Source: Breviolum minutum Mf 1.05b.01
Lineage: Eukaryota > Sar > Dinophyceae > Suessiales > Symbiodiniaceae
Assembly (NCBI GenBank): GCA_000507305.1
Contig: DF239231.1
Location: 1-64,000 of the forward strand
Length of the DNA stretch: 64,000 bases
Direction of reading: 5' to 3'
The notes under the pieces are model-generated. The model ran no database searches and was not told where the DNA came from. It worked only from the letters and a program-made list of their open reading frames with translations. The position numbers and the translations under genes were made by a program. Below are positions 32,235 through 44,627 of the stretch, in pieces (position 1 is the first letter of the stretch; each line of letters begins with the position of its first letter).

Positions 32235-33070
32235 GAAACTGCTGGTGAGAGCCACGAGGAGTCTTGCGAGGGTTTGTACTTGTAGTACTCTTGACATTTT
32301 GGGTGAGATTTGTGGACACATAAAGCATTAAGAACATTCGCAACTCACACTTTGCTCTGACCTGGTCCAGAAACTTAAGCGTTCAAGCGTAGATCGAAAG
32401 GTACGGGAAGGATCTTCAATGTTTAATTATAAGTCGAGATCCACCAAGGATCTTGAAGAGGTTGTTTGTGAAGACATCGATCCCCTCTCCTCTGCAAAAA
32501 GTTCCAAGAAGGTCACCACTCAGGCAGGGCTCAGTTGGAAAGTACTCCGAGTCAATCAGATGTAATCACATGGCCAATGTGAAACCAGGAAGCTTTGAAT
32601 TCTCTTTGTATTGAATGATATTGAATATCAGAAATTGGGGGAACGCATGAATGCCAAACTGATCGGTTTGAAACAGCGGCTTGGAACTGCCGGAATGAAC
32701 ATCTGAAAGATGAACAAAGTTGCATAAATATGCATCCATGACCAACTTCTATGGGGAGGTGCTACCAACATGAATCCTGTCCCAAAACTAGCCACCAACA
32801 AAAATGTTTGCTTCTGTCTGTCATACTCGTAGTTGACGTAGCCTATAGATGACTCTGTCACCAGAAACAGTTGCACAAGGTGCCATGTGTTTGCACACGC
32901 AGATTCGTGAAAAAAGCCCTGCTTTCTTGTGTTTTTTTTCTATCGGAAAGGGGGTTGTTGGACGGTACTGCAGCTTTCTTCAATAATGCGCGTTGTTCAA
33001 TCGTCCCTGAGGCATATGATGAAGATGATGAAGAGTCTGGATCCCCACATTGCACGGAGAACAGCAATGG
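32235..33070 (+). CDS. Possible upstream exons of the gene ending at 34237
   Basis: Three exon-like segments: 32235-32270 (ETAGESHEESCE) after CAG; 32371-32540 (KLKRSSVDRKVREGSSMFNY, KSRSTKDLEEVVCEDIDPLS and on to GLSWK) after CCAG and before GTACTC; 33012-33070 (AYDEDDEESGSPHCTENSNG) after GAG and before GTGTGT. The last two join in phase 0. The composition is Ser/Lys/Glu-rich and probably disordered. If the second segment is read on without splicing it meets a TAA at 32563, so it could also be a terminal exon. Confidence 0.4.
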
Positions 33071-33168
33071 GTGTGTTTTGAGTTTGAATTTTAAATCTGT
33101 TTAAGTGGTTCTTGTTTGTTAACAGCCTGACTGCGTGTCCCGTCCAGAGGGATGGGAGCATGAAATAG

Positions 33169-34237
33169 AAAGAGGCTAAGAGGCTTTGGTCTGACGCCGC
33201 AGGCATCACCACGGCATCGAGTGCAAGCACCAATGAAGGCATGAAATCCTTGATCTTGATAGCGAAATTCGAGACTCGCAGTGTCGAGGGCGAGTCTGCC
33301 AGTATCGGCCGGTTATGAGCCCTGAAGCCAGCGTTTCCAAATGTGTTCTCAATGATTCAAAGTCTCAGCCTCCACCTCCCGTCAGTCAATTTCCTGCCCC
33401 GTTCCAAACGACTTTGCGCGGAAGCAGTTCCAGATGGGTTTCACTGCATTGATTGCTGAATCTTGCTGATGAAAAGCCACTGAGACTGAGGACCTCCGAA
33501 CATGTCTTCTCATGCATCACTTCAACGGGGTTTGGCTTTTCATCAATCTGTACAAAAGATCGATTGCTTGCAGCTTCTCGTAGATGGAAAAAGAGACAAA
33601 TTGCTTTGCGCAAGACATGTGAGTCAAGACATTATCAGGTTCCAAAGGAACCACTCCACATACAAATATATATTAATTATGAATATATAAGTATGCATAC
33701 ATATATATACTTATATATATGATACGTGTAAATCTTTCACTTGTGTCCAAATGCGATGTTGTTTGTAGGTGGATCAGTTGTTAGCAGGACGGCTTTGCAG
33801 ATCATTCTCATGGGTAATGCAACAAAAGGTCATGCTAGTTCCATGGATAGGACTAGAAAGGTATGGCGCCATGCACTTGTGTGTTTTTTTCGAAAAAGCA
33901 CTTGCCTTTTCCAGGCCATTGTTCTGGAGGACCCACCATCTCCGCTGATCAGAGGCAAGTTGCTCTCACATGGGATCTGATGTTGGAGAAGACCGTGAGA
34001 AGACTTTTTCCATGTTTACTCTAGTGTCAAGGAATAAGCCTCATGCCGCATGCCAAACTGATGATTTGGATGAATCTAAATGAATTGAAAGTCCTGATAT
34101 TTTCCCAAGAAGTTATGTTGCTCTTGTTTTGAATCTATGGCCCTAAGCTGACAGGCGATGCGACTGCTCCAACAGCGCGAGAGAAAGCCATGAAATGGAG
34201 CTTCAAGGTTACCAAAGAGGAGATCAAGGACTTTTGA
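33169..34237 (+). CDS. 3' end of an unrecognised gene, four in-phase exons with stop
   Basis: Exons: 33169-33289 (GITTASSASTNEGMKSLILI, AKFETRSVEG), 33769-33860 (GSVVSRTALQIILMGNATKG then HASSMDRTRK), 33915-33954 (AIVLEDPPSPLIRG), 34155-34237 (DATAPTAREKAMKWSFKVTK then EEIKDF and TGA at 34235). Donors are GCGAGT, GTATGG and GCAAGT; acceptors are TTGTAG, TTCCAG and GACAG. Phases 1, 0 and 1 all close, which is unlikely by chance for three joints. The product end is amphipathic and Lys-rich. I do not recognise the family. The exons upstream at 32235-33070 may belong to it. Confidence 0.55.
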
Positions 34238-34589
34238 TAAATGTTGAAGCGTGGGATTTGATGGGTTTGATGGGGTGATATTTTGGAAGGGCAAGGTTGA
34301 CGCGCGGATGATTGAAGTTTGGCAAGACTTTGTAGCAGCAACACAATAAATCTGCACATGCAAGGCCTAAGAATCTACATTTTTATATCACAAAGGCTGG
34401 TGGTAACCACCTGGCGTGGCTTATGAAAGTGTTGTTTGCACGGGGACATGGGGCTATCAATGAAACGAAGGGGCGGAGGGGTGGTGGTTGCCTCCAGCTC
34501 AGAAATGTGATTTGGTTGGATTCCTTGTGGCACCATCCTCAGCACTTGTAGGCACACTATTCTTCTGAGGCATGATGTGGCGCAAAATA

Positions 34590-34940
34590 TTTCTGATGTA
34601 GAAGGTTTCTCGGGTACAAGCTTGGTGGTATTAAAGGCTTCGTAAAAGCTCCGTAAACAGCATTTGGTGCAAAAGCCCAGGAGTTTAGCTGGCTTCTGGT
34701 GTAAGACCATTTGGTTGAAATGATTTCTGGTGTAAGAACCTTTTGGTCTATGAAAAAGCGCGTCTAGTTCAAAAGGCTGTTGGTGTGAACGCTTTGTGTT
34801 GTAAGAGTGATAAGAGGTTTGCGGTGTAGACACTTTGTGGTGTCAGAGGCTTTTGGTGTCAGAGGTTGCTGGCAAAACATGGCAGTTTGCTGTAGGAAAA
34901 GCTTTGTGGGATAAAGAGGTTTCTGGTGTCAAAGGTTGTT
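34590..34940. repeat. Degenerate repeat of a ~15-nt motif (TTTTGGTGTAAGAGG-like)
   Basis: Variants such as TTTCTGGTGTAAGA, TTTTGGTGTCAGAGG, TTTGTGGTGTCAGAGG, TTGTGTTGTAAGAG and TTTCTGGTGTCAAAGG recur at irregular 20-60 nt spacing. This looks like an eroded minisatellite. Confidence 0.6.
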
Positions 34941-35407
34941 GACAATCGAATGGCCTCGCGTTTCATACCCTCGTTTGGGGTATAACATCTGACGCTCAAA
35001 AGATGCATCATTGCATTGTCGAATAGCCAGATGGCGGTTCAGATTCACCGCGAAATCTGAAGTTCAAGGGATGCGCAAAACCTTGATTAGCTTAAAGTTT
35101 TATACGCCCTCCGCCGTATTTCTGGTAAAAAGTGCAGGAAATAGCCTGGAACAGCCAAGTTACTGTATCAGAGTCTTTTAGGCCAAGACATTTTAGGCTC
35201 AAAATGTGTACATTCATCCCCAAGTTCTCAAATTTCTATCCCACCCTTGCCAACCCAGAAACCAGTTTTCGTTCACGCCATTTGACTCAAGTCTTTGATT
35301 CGTTGTAGCGTTTTCCATCGTTTTCCTGATGCGTATGTAGAGTTTAAATCATTTAGTCTTGTCCGAACTTCATTTTGTGGGCATGCTGGGTTCCTGCATG
35401 ATGCAAG

Positions 35408-35554
35408 GACCGCTTGGATCTTTTGGACCAGTCCTTCTATGACTGTGAGTATCGGGATGCTGTGTCGGAAACCCAATTCTCCGAAGACGTGCACTATCCA
35501 CCACTATCCACGGTTGGCGCATTCTCCATCAAGCCTCCAGGCAACTCACTCTAA
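35408..35554 (+). CDS. Candidate terminal exon, unrecognised
   Basis: After GCAAG the frame reads DRLDLLDQSFYDCEYRDAVS, ETQFSEDVHYPPLSTVG and then a TAA at 35552; a GC donor inside (after CCAG at about 35540) is an alternative end. Two other frames here are also open, so confidence is limited. Confidence 0.35.
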   Translation, partial: DRLDLLDQSFYDCEYRDAVSETQFSEDVHYPPLSTVGAFSIKPPGNSL

Positions 35555-36714
35555 TGCAAGGCCGTAGATCCTTTGCCTGAGGTTCCTAAGACGAGAGGAG
35601 GATGCAGACGAGGACCAATTGATGCATGATTGTGCTGACAGCTGACTGATCATGAATACAGTGACCACGATCAGGCAAGGATCGGGCAATGACCAGGATG
35701 TACGTTACAATTCAAGTCGGCTAGCTTTCGGAACAGCCTTCTTCCACGAATTCTTGACTCGTCCACACAGCTTTTATACCATTTGTGTCAACCTAGTGAC
35801 CTGGTGATTTTTTTTGGAAAAGACCATCAGACCATCCGCGACATAGAAAGGCATTCGCTACATGAAGCCAAACTTGAAGATTCCAAAGTCAATATCATCC
35901 CAAGAGATTCTTATGTATGCAAGTACATCCCGTCTTGACAAACAATTCATGGAACGATAGATTTCAGTGTCCAGTGTTCGAGTGTTCCGTGTCAGGACAC
36001 GTTACTGGAACGTTTGCTTCAGTATTACGTCAGTAGCGGTGTGAAATCATGGGGTCAGGCGACTCTGGGAGTTTGGGAAAGGTCTGACACACCTAGTGTC
36101 CACGTGGCGGCGTAGCCGGGATGTAAGCATGTATTTGTGATGTATTTGTGTAAATTTGTAATTATTTGTCTCTTATTGTGTGAAAAGATAGCTTCCTTCA
36201 TGCTTCTTTCATGCTTCGCATATCTTCGCATGACAGTGGCCTTGAAACACTGTTGAATGAATTGCATTTTGTCCGAACGATGCAGTCCACGCACCCGGAC
36301 AATTTGGATTTCTGGCTGGCACAGGCTTTTTGAGGGCACAGGGGTGGAGAAAGGTGGCAGGACTTGAAAGGTGCATGTATCAAAATATATTCTCGGCCAA
36401 AGCAAACTGTCTATTGCAGCTGCATGTAGACGTCATTGCGGTCAGGGAATTTGCGTGCATTGACAATATGACAGAGGAGATTGAAGCAGGTTTTGAGTAG
36501 AGATACAGCAAAACCATCTTGATGCTTCTTGCTGCAACACGGTTCAAACAAGCAGAGTCCAGGAGCGGAAGTGCTGAAATTACCGTCCTTAAATCTTAAA
36601 TCTATATACATATAATTGCACATTCTCCACCAACCAAATCATACCAAATTCATGCTTCACGTCTCAGAGTGGACTTGCATGTCGCCATCGCTCGGTACGT
36701 TTGGATCCTTCATC

Positions 36715-39507
36715 ATGCTGAAGAGAGTAATGCTTCTTCTTTGTTTGCTACCTCACTTTTCGGTATCCACCACAGCACCCTGGTTGGAAACTGCATACCC
36801 GGAAGCGGAAGACACAATTTTGGTGCAGCATCGGAAGTTTTCAGGTCATACGTCCCGAGCCAATGCTTCCAGCGCAGTGAAAGGTCAGTGTAGGCGCAAA
36901 GAGCTTTGTTTGGATCCTATTCGACCTGCCCTGATCAGTGCAAATGATGGACCGGAACCATACCTTTTGTACCAGCCACCTGGTGCCAATGCTGCAAATG
37001 CCCGTCGCCTGACGCATGTATATCAACAAGAGCTTGGTATCACAGGTGTGCGTCCGGATGAGGCTGGTTTAGCGTTTGACCTTCGCTGTATGTTTCCAGT
37101 TCAGTCTTTGGATAATTTGCCTGACCCTAGCGATGATACAAACTGGCGTTGGAATGCATCAGATCAATTCTTCCTGGCCATCATAAACGGAGGATTTGCT
37201 CCACTGCTGAAGCTTGGAGTCAACACGTGGACCTCCACTCGGATTAGTGGCCAGGCCTATGTCAACTGGACGACAAGCCAGGTGACCTACGTGATACCAC
37301 CGCAAGAGTACAGCACCTGTGAACCTTGGCCTGCCATTTCCCCAGTGATCAATGCTATTGGTGTCGTGGCAGCACATGTGGACCGCCCACTTTGCATGGA
37401 GATATTGCCGGGTTTCGATGTATATAGATAACTCTGTAGTGGCAAGATGTCGGATGTCCCAAGTAGCCATTTTCATCCATTTTCAATGTCACGGAATAGA
37501 AATGGAATAGCTCCATAGCTCCATATAGCTCCCTTGCGAGGTCCTCAGCTAGTCATGAAGATTGTGGAGCGATACAACCGCCACGGTGCATTGGAAGCAT
37601 CCACTTGGTCCAAGTCTGGAGGCTTTGCAGGTGTTGAACTCATGAACGAATGGAACACACTGATCCTTGGTCTTTTTAAGAAATGCTGTTTTGGCATCTC
37701 AGCATTTCTTAGGAAGCGCATACTTCTGTGATTTCTTGGGAATATTTCTTGCTTAAAAATCCTCCAAAGTTCCCCTCGTTGTCTGTCCACATGAAAAGAG
37801 TCATAACAAATGAAACTTGGATTCCACAAAGTTCGAAGACCTTTCCATCAGATGAATATCGCACATGCTAAAGTCAGGACTTGTATGCCTTCAGGCTTTG
37901 GGGGTTGCAGTGAAACTGGAAACAAACCCACAGCAATCGACTGGGCAAACTGGTGCTTTGGGCCTCCCTTTACATGGAGTAGTCGCTATTGGGATGGCAC
38001 CCCTGAGATGGCCCACCACTTTTATGCCATGACGGCAAAGCTTATAAAACAAAAGTATCCAGGCATTCAAGTTGGAGGTCCTGCGAGTGGTGCTTCACCA
38101 TCATTCTTTCCCTGTGGAGACATGAGCCCGTCCAGTCTGGGCATGACTTGGATTCGAGACTTCCTTCTGAATGTTAAAGCACAGGGTGCGCCTCTTGATT
38201 TCTTTAGCTTCCACTATTATGGCCAAGGGCAAGGGCAAGACTCTTCGGGCGCTCTTGGCTCCCTCCCAGATGTGTATCAGAGCTTTGTGGATGTCATTGC
38301 TTCAGTGGGAGGTTTTGGAGACTTGCCTATTGCCATCACCGAATACAACGCGCCTTTTGCGCTTGGCAACAAAAGTGCCTTTGTTGGTTCCATTGCTGGT
38401 GCAGCGACAAATGCTGCGAAGATCGCTTTTTGGGTCACTAAGCCCAGGATGCATGCGGCCTTCCTCTACCAGGGAGTTTCTGGTGCTTTTGAAGCACTAA
38501 ATCCTTACAGTTGGCCTTTGGGTTGCCATGCTGAGGTGCAACGAGTTCAAAAAAGCAGAAGATTTTGGATCGTTGCAAAGGCTTGTTTCTTTTATCTTCA
38601 GATTTTGATGAGGATTGAAATAGAACATTGACAAATTGGAACATAAAGATCTGATGTCATGAATCATCATATATCATGTGGAACTGTGGAACCACTTTAT
38701 ATTCGGCAATAGTAGTAGCAACTGTATTGCACGAGATGTGCCGTTCCAAACAGGTGATGGAGCCATCTTCAAACTGCGGCAGCTGCTCCGTGACTTTGCT
38801 CGAACGCGAAGAGGAGATCTTTGGTGCGCCACCAGTGGAATCCACCGTTGGAAGTGGAAGTGGGGCCCACTGTGGTTGTGGGCCTCAAGATCTTTTGTGG
38901 GACAACAATGGGATTTGGGGACCAACTGGCCAGTGGGATGCCAGCTGCAATTGCTCGTTGGGCTCACTACAAGGGTGCAGAGCCTGTGACGATTATCATT
39001 GTCAATTTGGGCCAACTCCTGAATCTGGAATGGGATCAGTCTATTCCGATGCTCGGCGCACTCCCACAGGTGTTCTCTTGAGCCTGTTACAGAGTTCCCA
39101 GGGCAGCCAGCAGCCAGCGTTTAAAGATGGTTTCTACAAAGGTGACTTATTTGCAGTCGAAAGGTGTTTATGCCTTGGCTTGGAAAAGTCAACGAAGGGA
39201 ACATGAGGCTCTGCTGCTCCTCAGCAATCCGTGGCCCAACAAAGTCGTTGATCTACCATCTGTGCAGGAGTTGTTGCCAAGTGCTCTCAGGGTCATCGGA
39301 GCCCTTCGCCTTGCGCAAACTAACGGGACCAACGACGTAAGTGCTTTGGATGGCCTCCAATCCACTGTTTCCTTGCTGGGAAAGGTCTTGCCTGCACCAA
39401 GGTTTAAAGGTCCAGTAAATCAAAAAATGCGATTGGGACCTTACGAAGTCGTGAAGCTTTGGATTGTGTTTGGAGGCTGCTGCTCCCACAAATACTACGC
39501 AGAGTAA
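36715..39507 (+). CDS. Secreted GH39-like glycoside hydrolase (beta-xylosidase/iduronidase type), multi-exon
   Basis: The start is the ATG at 36715, which begins a signal peptide (MLKRVMLLLCLLPHFSVSTT). Exon one, to about 37282-37420, carries the GH39 barrel start (GVRPDEAGLAFDL, WRWNASDQFFLAIINGGFAP). Exon two, 37549 to about 37655, reads MKIVERYNRHG and ends GFAGVELMNEWN; Glu (codon 37648) is the expected acid/base. Exon three, about 37911-38540, has YWDGTPEMAHHFYAMTAKLI, IQVGGPASG, APLDFFSFHYYGQ and IAITEYNAP with Glu (codon 38341) as nucleophile. An exon around 39127-39507 gives a C-terminal beta-sandwich-like end (ALLLLSNPW, RLGPYEVVKLW) and the stop TAA at 39505. The stretch 38640-39100 holds further coding sequence in an unresolved frame. 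The enzyme would hydrolyse beta-linked sugars outside the cell or in the vacuole. The family call rests on the spacing of NEW, HYYG and TEYN blocks; exact introns are open. Confidence 0.75.
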
Positions 39508-41346
39508 AGCTTCTGAGCTGTCCCCCTATGTCTGGGTGCCTCCGAACTTTTCGCCACTCTTGTATACTTTTGTATTGCTTTTGTCACTTTTGTGTAATTC
39601 ACCGTGGTTCCCTGCGAAGGAATGCTCAACGGAAAGAGCCAGGGAAAAGTGGAACGATCGATCACAATTAATTGATCCAGGTGGTGGTTTTGAACTATAT
39701 ACTGTACTCGTAACAATTTTTACTCTCCTGCCCCTTTCGAGGACAGTTTTCTACCTGGTCTGATATTCTGAGATAGGTTGAAACCACCAGCTGACACAAC
39801 ATGGATCTGCTATGAACTTGGCAATCCAAAAAGCAAAGTGTTTTCGGCATGCCAGAACAGGCACGATCAGATGCAACCATCACTCGGATGACTGCAGCAA
39901 AAAAGAGGGAAACGAAATGTCATGATTCTCATGATGCGCATATAATTACAGTATATTGCTGTATTTGCATACACAGAAGGCTTGCATCAGAATTGGAAGA
40001 TCAAATTACACAGGTGCTCCGAGGGGCTTCGTGGATCTCCATCGATATGTTGGATTGATTTGGATCGATTTGGATCGCTTGCATGCCAGGAAGGTGGTGT
40101 TGCTCGTACCTGCGAGTTGCTCCTGGCCCTTGAGGTGCCGAAACTAGGTACCGGGTAACCGGCCGATTTTGATCATCATACATGCATAGATAGATTAATG
40201 TAATTGATTATGTTATATATCTTGTTACACTTTATATAATATATACGTATAAATATGTTCATTCTCACAACATCTTCAAGAAGTCGTGAGTACTGCAATT
40301 GGAATTCCGAACAAGCAGGCACAACATTATCGGAAATAAGATGAACGACCCTTAGCAATATCCGACCTTCGGCCCTTGCACTTTGGAGGTCCTCAACTTC
40401 TACCGCTGGATTTGTCGACGCTTGGCTCATCATCTACCCACATAGTTAGCACAGCTTACATTCATTCTCAATACTGTATCCTACAAGTTTGCCTTCTGAT
40501 TCCCTAAAACAGCCCACTGAAGACTAGTTCCTAATAAGAAAGTCAGAAGGCTCCATTGTTATTGTGATTTTTTGGAGTATGTAACCATGGAGAAAGAGCA
40601 TGTGGATTCCTTAAAGCACTTCCATTTACTCTTGGGATTTGCCGATTTGCCTGTTGACCACAATCCATCAATCCTAAGAGGTCGGTCCTCATCTCCCACT
40701 GCTGCATGACTGCTCCTGTTTGTGGCCTTGTTTTCCCTCAAGGCCTTGGACGGTTCCAAATCGATTCCTTCTTGCAGGCTGGAGTTCTCAGAGTTCGGGA
40801 ATACCATACAATTTGAGATACCTCGATTCCCTTCTGAGACTCCTCATGACAATGGACTGGTTTGGCTAGTTCCAGTGTGGCATTGCATGTTAAAGCCTGA
40901 TGAGGAAATAGGATACATAGCCATAGCGTTGACTTAGGCTGTTGTTTCGAGGCAGCCTGCAAGCGCGTAGGGCGAAAGCGAACCCCCCTGTCAATGTGCC
41001 ATTGAAGAACTGTACCAGTTCTATGAATTTACACCGGGCTGAGCTCACCACACTCAGGCCGCATAAACCAAACACCATGATTTGCAGCCCCATCCAGCAA
41101 CCGCATATCAATCCTTCGGATGTATAGACCTTCGTCCTTGGGAACACACAAGAAATTCAAGCAGCATATCATATCCGAAAGGGTTCAGCGGCTCTGCGTG
41201 TCCACCAGGTAATGGCAGATTTGTTTATCCAGGCCTGTGATTCCACACCGGAGGGAGATTGGAACACCAGGTTTAGTGGTTGTTAAGTCTATTCCAGGAG
41301 AACTTGGTCTGGTTCACAGCAACTCATCTAGAACATATTGAGGTAT

Positions 41347-41565
41347 GAAGTTATAATCCCGAGTCGGACCATGTTTTAAATGTTTTGACTGGAAGAGGCA
41401 TGTCAGGGCGTGACAGCCTGCCTGCAGTCTTTGCAGGCCATTCAGAAGCGCTCGGACCGGCCGCTTTGCAAGGTGCCCCTCCACCGCACATATTGACAGG
41501 AATCACTGGAGAGATATTATCAGATGATGGGCGGAGAGTCTCACATAGTCTGCCTTGAAAAAAGG
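41347..41565 (+). CDS. Candidate exon or short ORF, unrecognised
   Basis: An open stretch reads NPESDHVLNVLTGRGMSGRD, SLPAVFAGHSEALGPAAL, GAPPPHILTGITGEILSDDG and ends at a TGA (41563). It has an internal ATG at 41399. The composition is protein-like and G+C is higher than its surroundings, but the opposite strand is also open for 81 codons, so the coding strand is uncertain. Confidence 0.3.
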
Positions 41566-42284
41566 GGAAACCCCAAGTCTCCCCGTGAAACCTCAACGCT
41601 GATGAGTTGTGCGGATCAGACTGTGGAAATCGATTGAGTCATTGACCTTTGATAAGTTCTGCTGCATGTCTCGTTCAGCAGCTTTGTATGCTGAAGACAC
41701 TTAAGCTTGTGGAGGGCGGGCCAAGCAAATTCCCCTCGGTAGGTGTACGATAAAACATACTATATGTTTTTCCACATGTTTTTATGGCAAAACGAGACCT
41801 CGGCTCCCCGCTCCCCCTCGCTTTCTTGCTGCTTCTTGACCGGGTGGGAGCAATTTGAATAGTCAAAACTTCAGACAGTTCCCGTGGTAGGTGCAAGATG
41901 CAGATCTGTGTTTTGACAAGCTGACTGGAAGCTGGTGAATCGTCGTTGGGTTCACCACATCTATGAACGATATCGTACCATATCAATGATGTGCGCCAAT
42001 CTGGAATAACATCTCCGACTAGGCAACAGAAGAGCATCAAGGAATGGTGAACGCCATTGAGCAATTTGTGGAGCGTTGGGGCCTCATGGGTGGATGGAGG
42101 TTACGCCTCTTGGATGCCTGCGGCTCATTACATCTCAAGCTAGGCCTTCCATCGAATGTGAAGTATTACCCTGCAATAGTCATACGCTGAGTAGAGGAGG
42201 TAAATGGCGGTCCAACACTGGCACACATAAGTATACAGTATGCATGCTGCAAAAAGATATTCAAAACCAAACTTGATGTGCTAT

Positions 42285-42560
42285 GATGTTATGATACTAC
42301 AGAATGCTAGTAATACAGTATACTACGAAATGCATATGTTACTATATGCTACAAGATTATGATACCATATGATGTAAAATGATATGATACTACGTGCTAC
42401 ATGATACAATAAATATATGCACGATGCACTATGATCATATGATACAATATGATAAAATACAACTTGACACAATACAATATGATATAACATGATACAGGGG
42501 TCGTACAAGATGATACAACATGAGACAATATAGTATGATACAATATGATACGTTGGAGTG
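42285..42560. repeat. Degenerate ATGATACAAT repeat
   Basis: Variants of ATGATACAATATGATA recur over about 275 bp with changing spacing. Start and end are soft. Confidence 0.7.
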
Positions 42561-44518
42561 CAATGTGGTACATAAATAACGTATGATGATATGTACGTGC
42601 AATATTATACGAGGGTTGTGTATTTTATACAAGAGTATGTATATATACTGCATATAATATCTATACAGTCTATACATGTTATACATAACAAAACGCTTGC
42701 GCTCATTGCAGCTGCACTGAAGGAGAAGGTTGTCGGTTGGCAATCGTCACGCACGTGCGGACCTGAAATTCTGAAAATTTGGCTGTGAGCAAATCAGAAG
42801 CCAGCACCCCGAAACAAGCTTTACTAAGTCACAGTCCGTGGTTGCGTTTTTGTCATCCCAAAGCTAGTTGATCCAAGTGGAAGGCCACCACATTCCACAT
42901 TTCTTTTCTTACTGCATGTCGCAAAGAGGAATATCTTATGATGTTTAACAATAGTTGGAATCCCATCATTTGCTGACGCTGCTGGTGTATCGGAAGGGCT
43001 CATGCACAGTGGTTGCTTTGGTTTTGCCCACTCAGCCAAATCATGTGAACTCAACAACAACTGGCCCTTTGGTCTGACTTGTCTGACTTTTTCTGACATT
43101 TTTCCCTAACTTATGATGAAAGGTACGTTTAGTGTGCCTACAACTGGAAAATTGTTGATTGGGAATTTCACAACTTTGATTGACATCCAGAGATGGACCC
43201 AGGTTCCGGCAGCTGTAGATGCTTCCAGACAACTTTTTTATGGCTTGCCATTCACCGCCACTTCGGATGGAGGTGTCTACCTTTTAATGATTTGGAAGCA
43301 ATGCACTCTGAGGGCACTCCTCAATTGAGAATGGAGATCAATCTGATCAATCTCAATATACCAGCAATGCGGCCTGTGGCAGGTCCACAGGTTTTGAATG
43401 GGCAGGCTGATGTGAGCTTGCCAGTCAAGGGTGAGGCCACAGTGGGAGAGTCGCTGAGGTGGATAGGCTGCTCACATGGATCCGCCATGCGTCATGATAT
43501 GTCATGATCCGCCAGAGTTTCACGACCAGCAACCAACATATGCATAAGTATGCATCCACCATATGACCCACCAAGAAAGACAACATATGGAAGAAAACAG
43601 CATATATATATATACATACACATAGACATAGGATGATATAGACTAGAACACCAATCAATCACATCCAATCATCCTGCATACATTTGACAAGTAATCCGAT
43701 ATTTTGACCTCTGACATTTGTACTCAAAGCAAAGCAAAGGAATGCCAAGTTGATTGTGTTTCGTAGTGTTGAATCAAAGTCCTTGATTATCAAGGTGTAT
43801 TGTATAGATTGGGTAATCTACTTTGCTGGGGTTTTCACAGGGAACACTCTCTCTGATGGCAAATACGCATTCGTGACTCTTACAATTTGCTACCTTGTTC
43901 GACCTCAATGCTATATACTGTCCAGGGGTTGCAAACGAGCATGTACCGGTTAGATTGATCATATGTGATCAAACATGCTCAATCAATTGCTCTACAGAAG
44001 TAACATCGAATGGTTTGCGCTTCAGGCGACATTCAAAATTATCAAACATGGAATACATACTATATCATACTATACAGAAAAACATCACGTAAATCGATTG
44101 CTTAACCAGTTCATTCTACTTGGTCATCGTCAAAGCCATTTGCTTTGTTGGGAACCAGCATTTCATTTTGTTGACTGCGACTGTTCTCAAATCAAGTACG
44201 TTGTTTTTTTTGACAAATTTGATTAAAGCTATTCAGCAGAGTACCGTATCATCTCCTTCTCTCGACTCGATCAATTCAGTCGATATCTTTCCAGATTTTG
44301 GCCCCAAACCTTTAGCGTGACGAGAGGCGTGCTTGGAGCCTTACTTGCCACTTTTTCGCTTAGCTGAAGAAGGACCGGGTTCTGGAAGGATGGGTTGTTT
44401 GGAGAACCAAGTTGAATCCCAATACATGCGACTCTGCATCAATATGTCAATATAGTGACCCTACTCAGACGAACATCTTTCCTTTTCTCAGCAGAGAGTG
44501 GTGACATCTGGAGCTCAC

Positions 44519-44627
44519 CTGCTTTACTCTGTTGCAGCACGTGGTCGCTCTTGGTTTTGGCCCTAACCCCCAAATAGTGCTTTTTGCTGCTTTTCGCATC
44601 TTTGCCACCCACAATCTTCAGGAGATT
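44519..44627 (-). CDS. Candidate exon on the minus strand, unrecognised
   Basis: On the minus strand the frame NLLKIVGGKDAKSSKKHYLG, VRAKTKSDHVLQQSKA runs into a consensus GTGAGC donor (complement of 44513-44518). Lys/Ser-rich. It would be one of the few minus-strand exons, which argues for caution. Confidence 0.3.

Larger units (their letters stand above)
34238..36714. other. Mostly non-coding, with a degenerate short-motif repeat
   Basis: Apart from the repeat at about 34590-34940 and one candidate exon at 35408 nothing is supported. Open frames on the - strand (36055-36405) lack splice or family support. Confidence 0.5.

Noticed and set aside
36055-36405. 116-codon minus-strand gene
   Set aside because: No family resemblance and no support beyond length.
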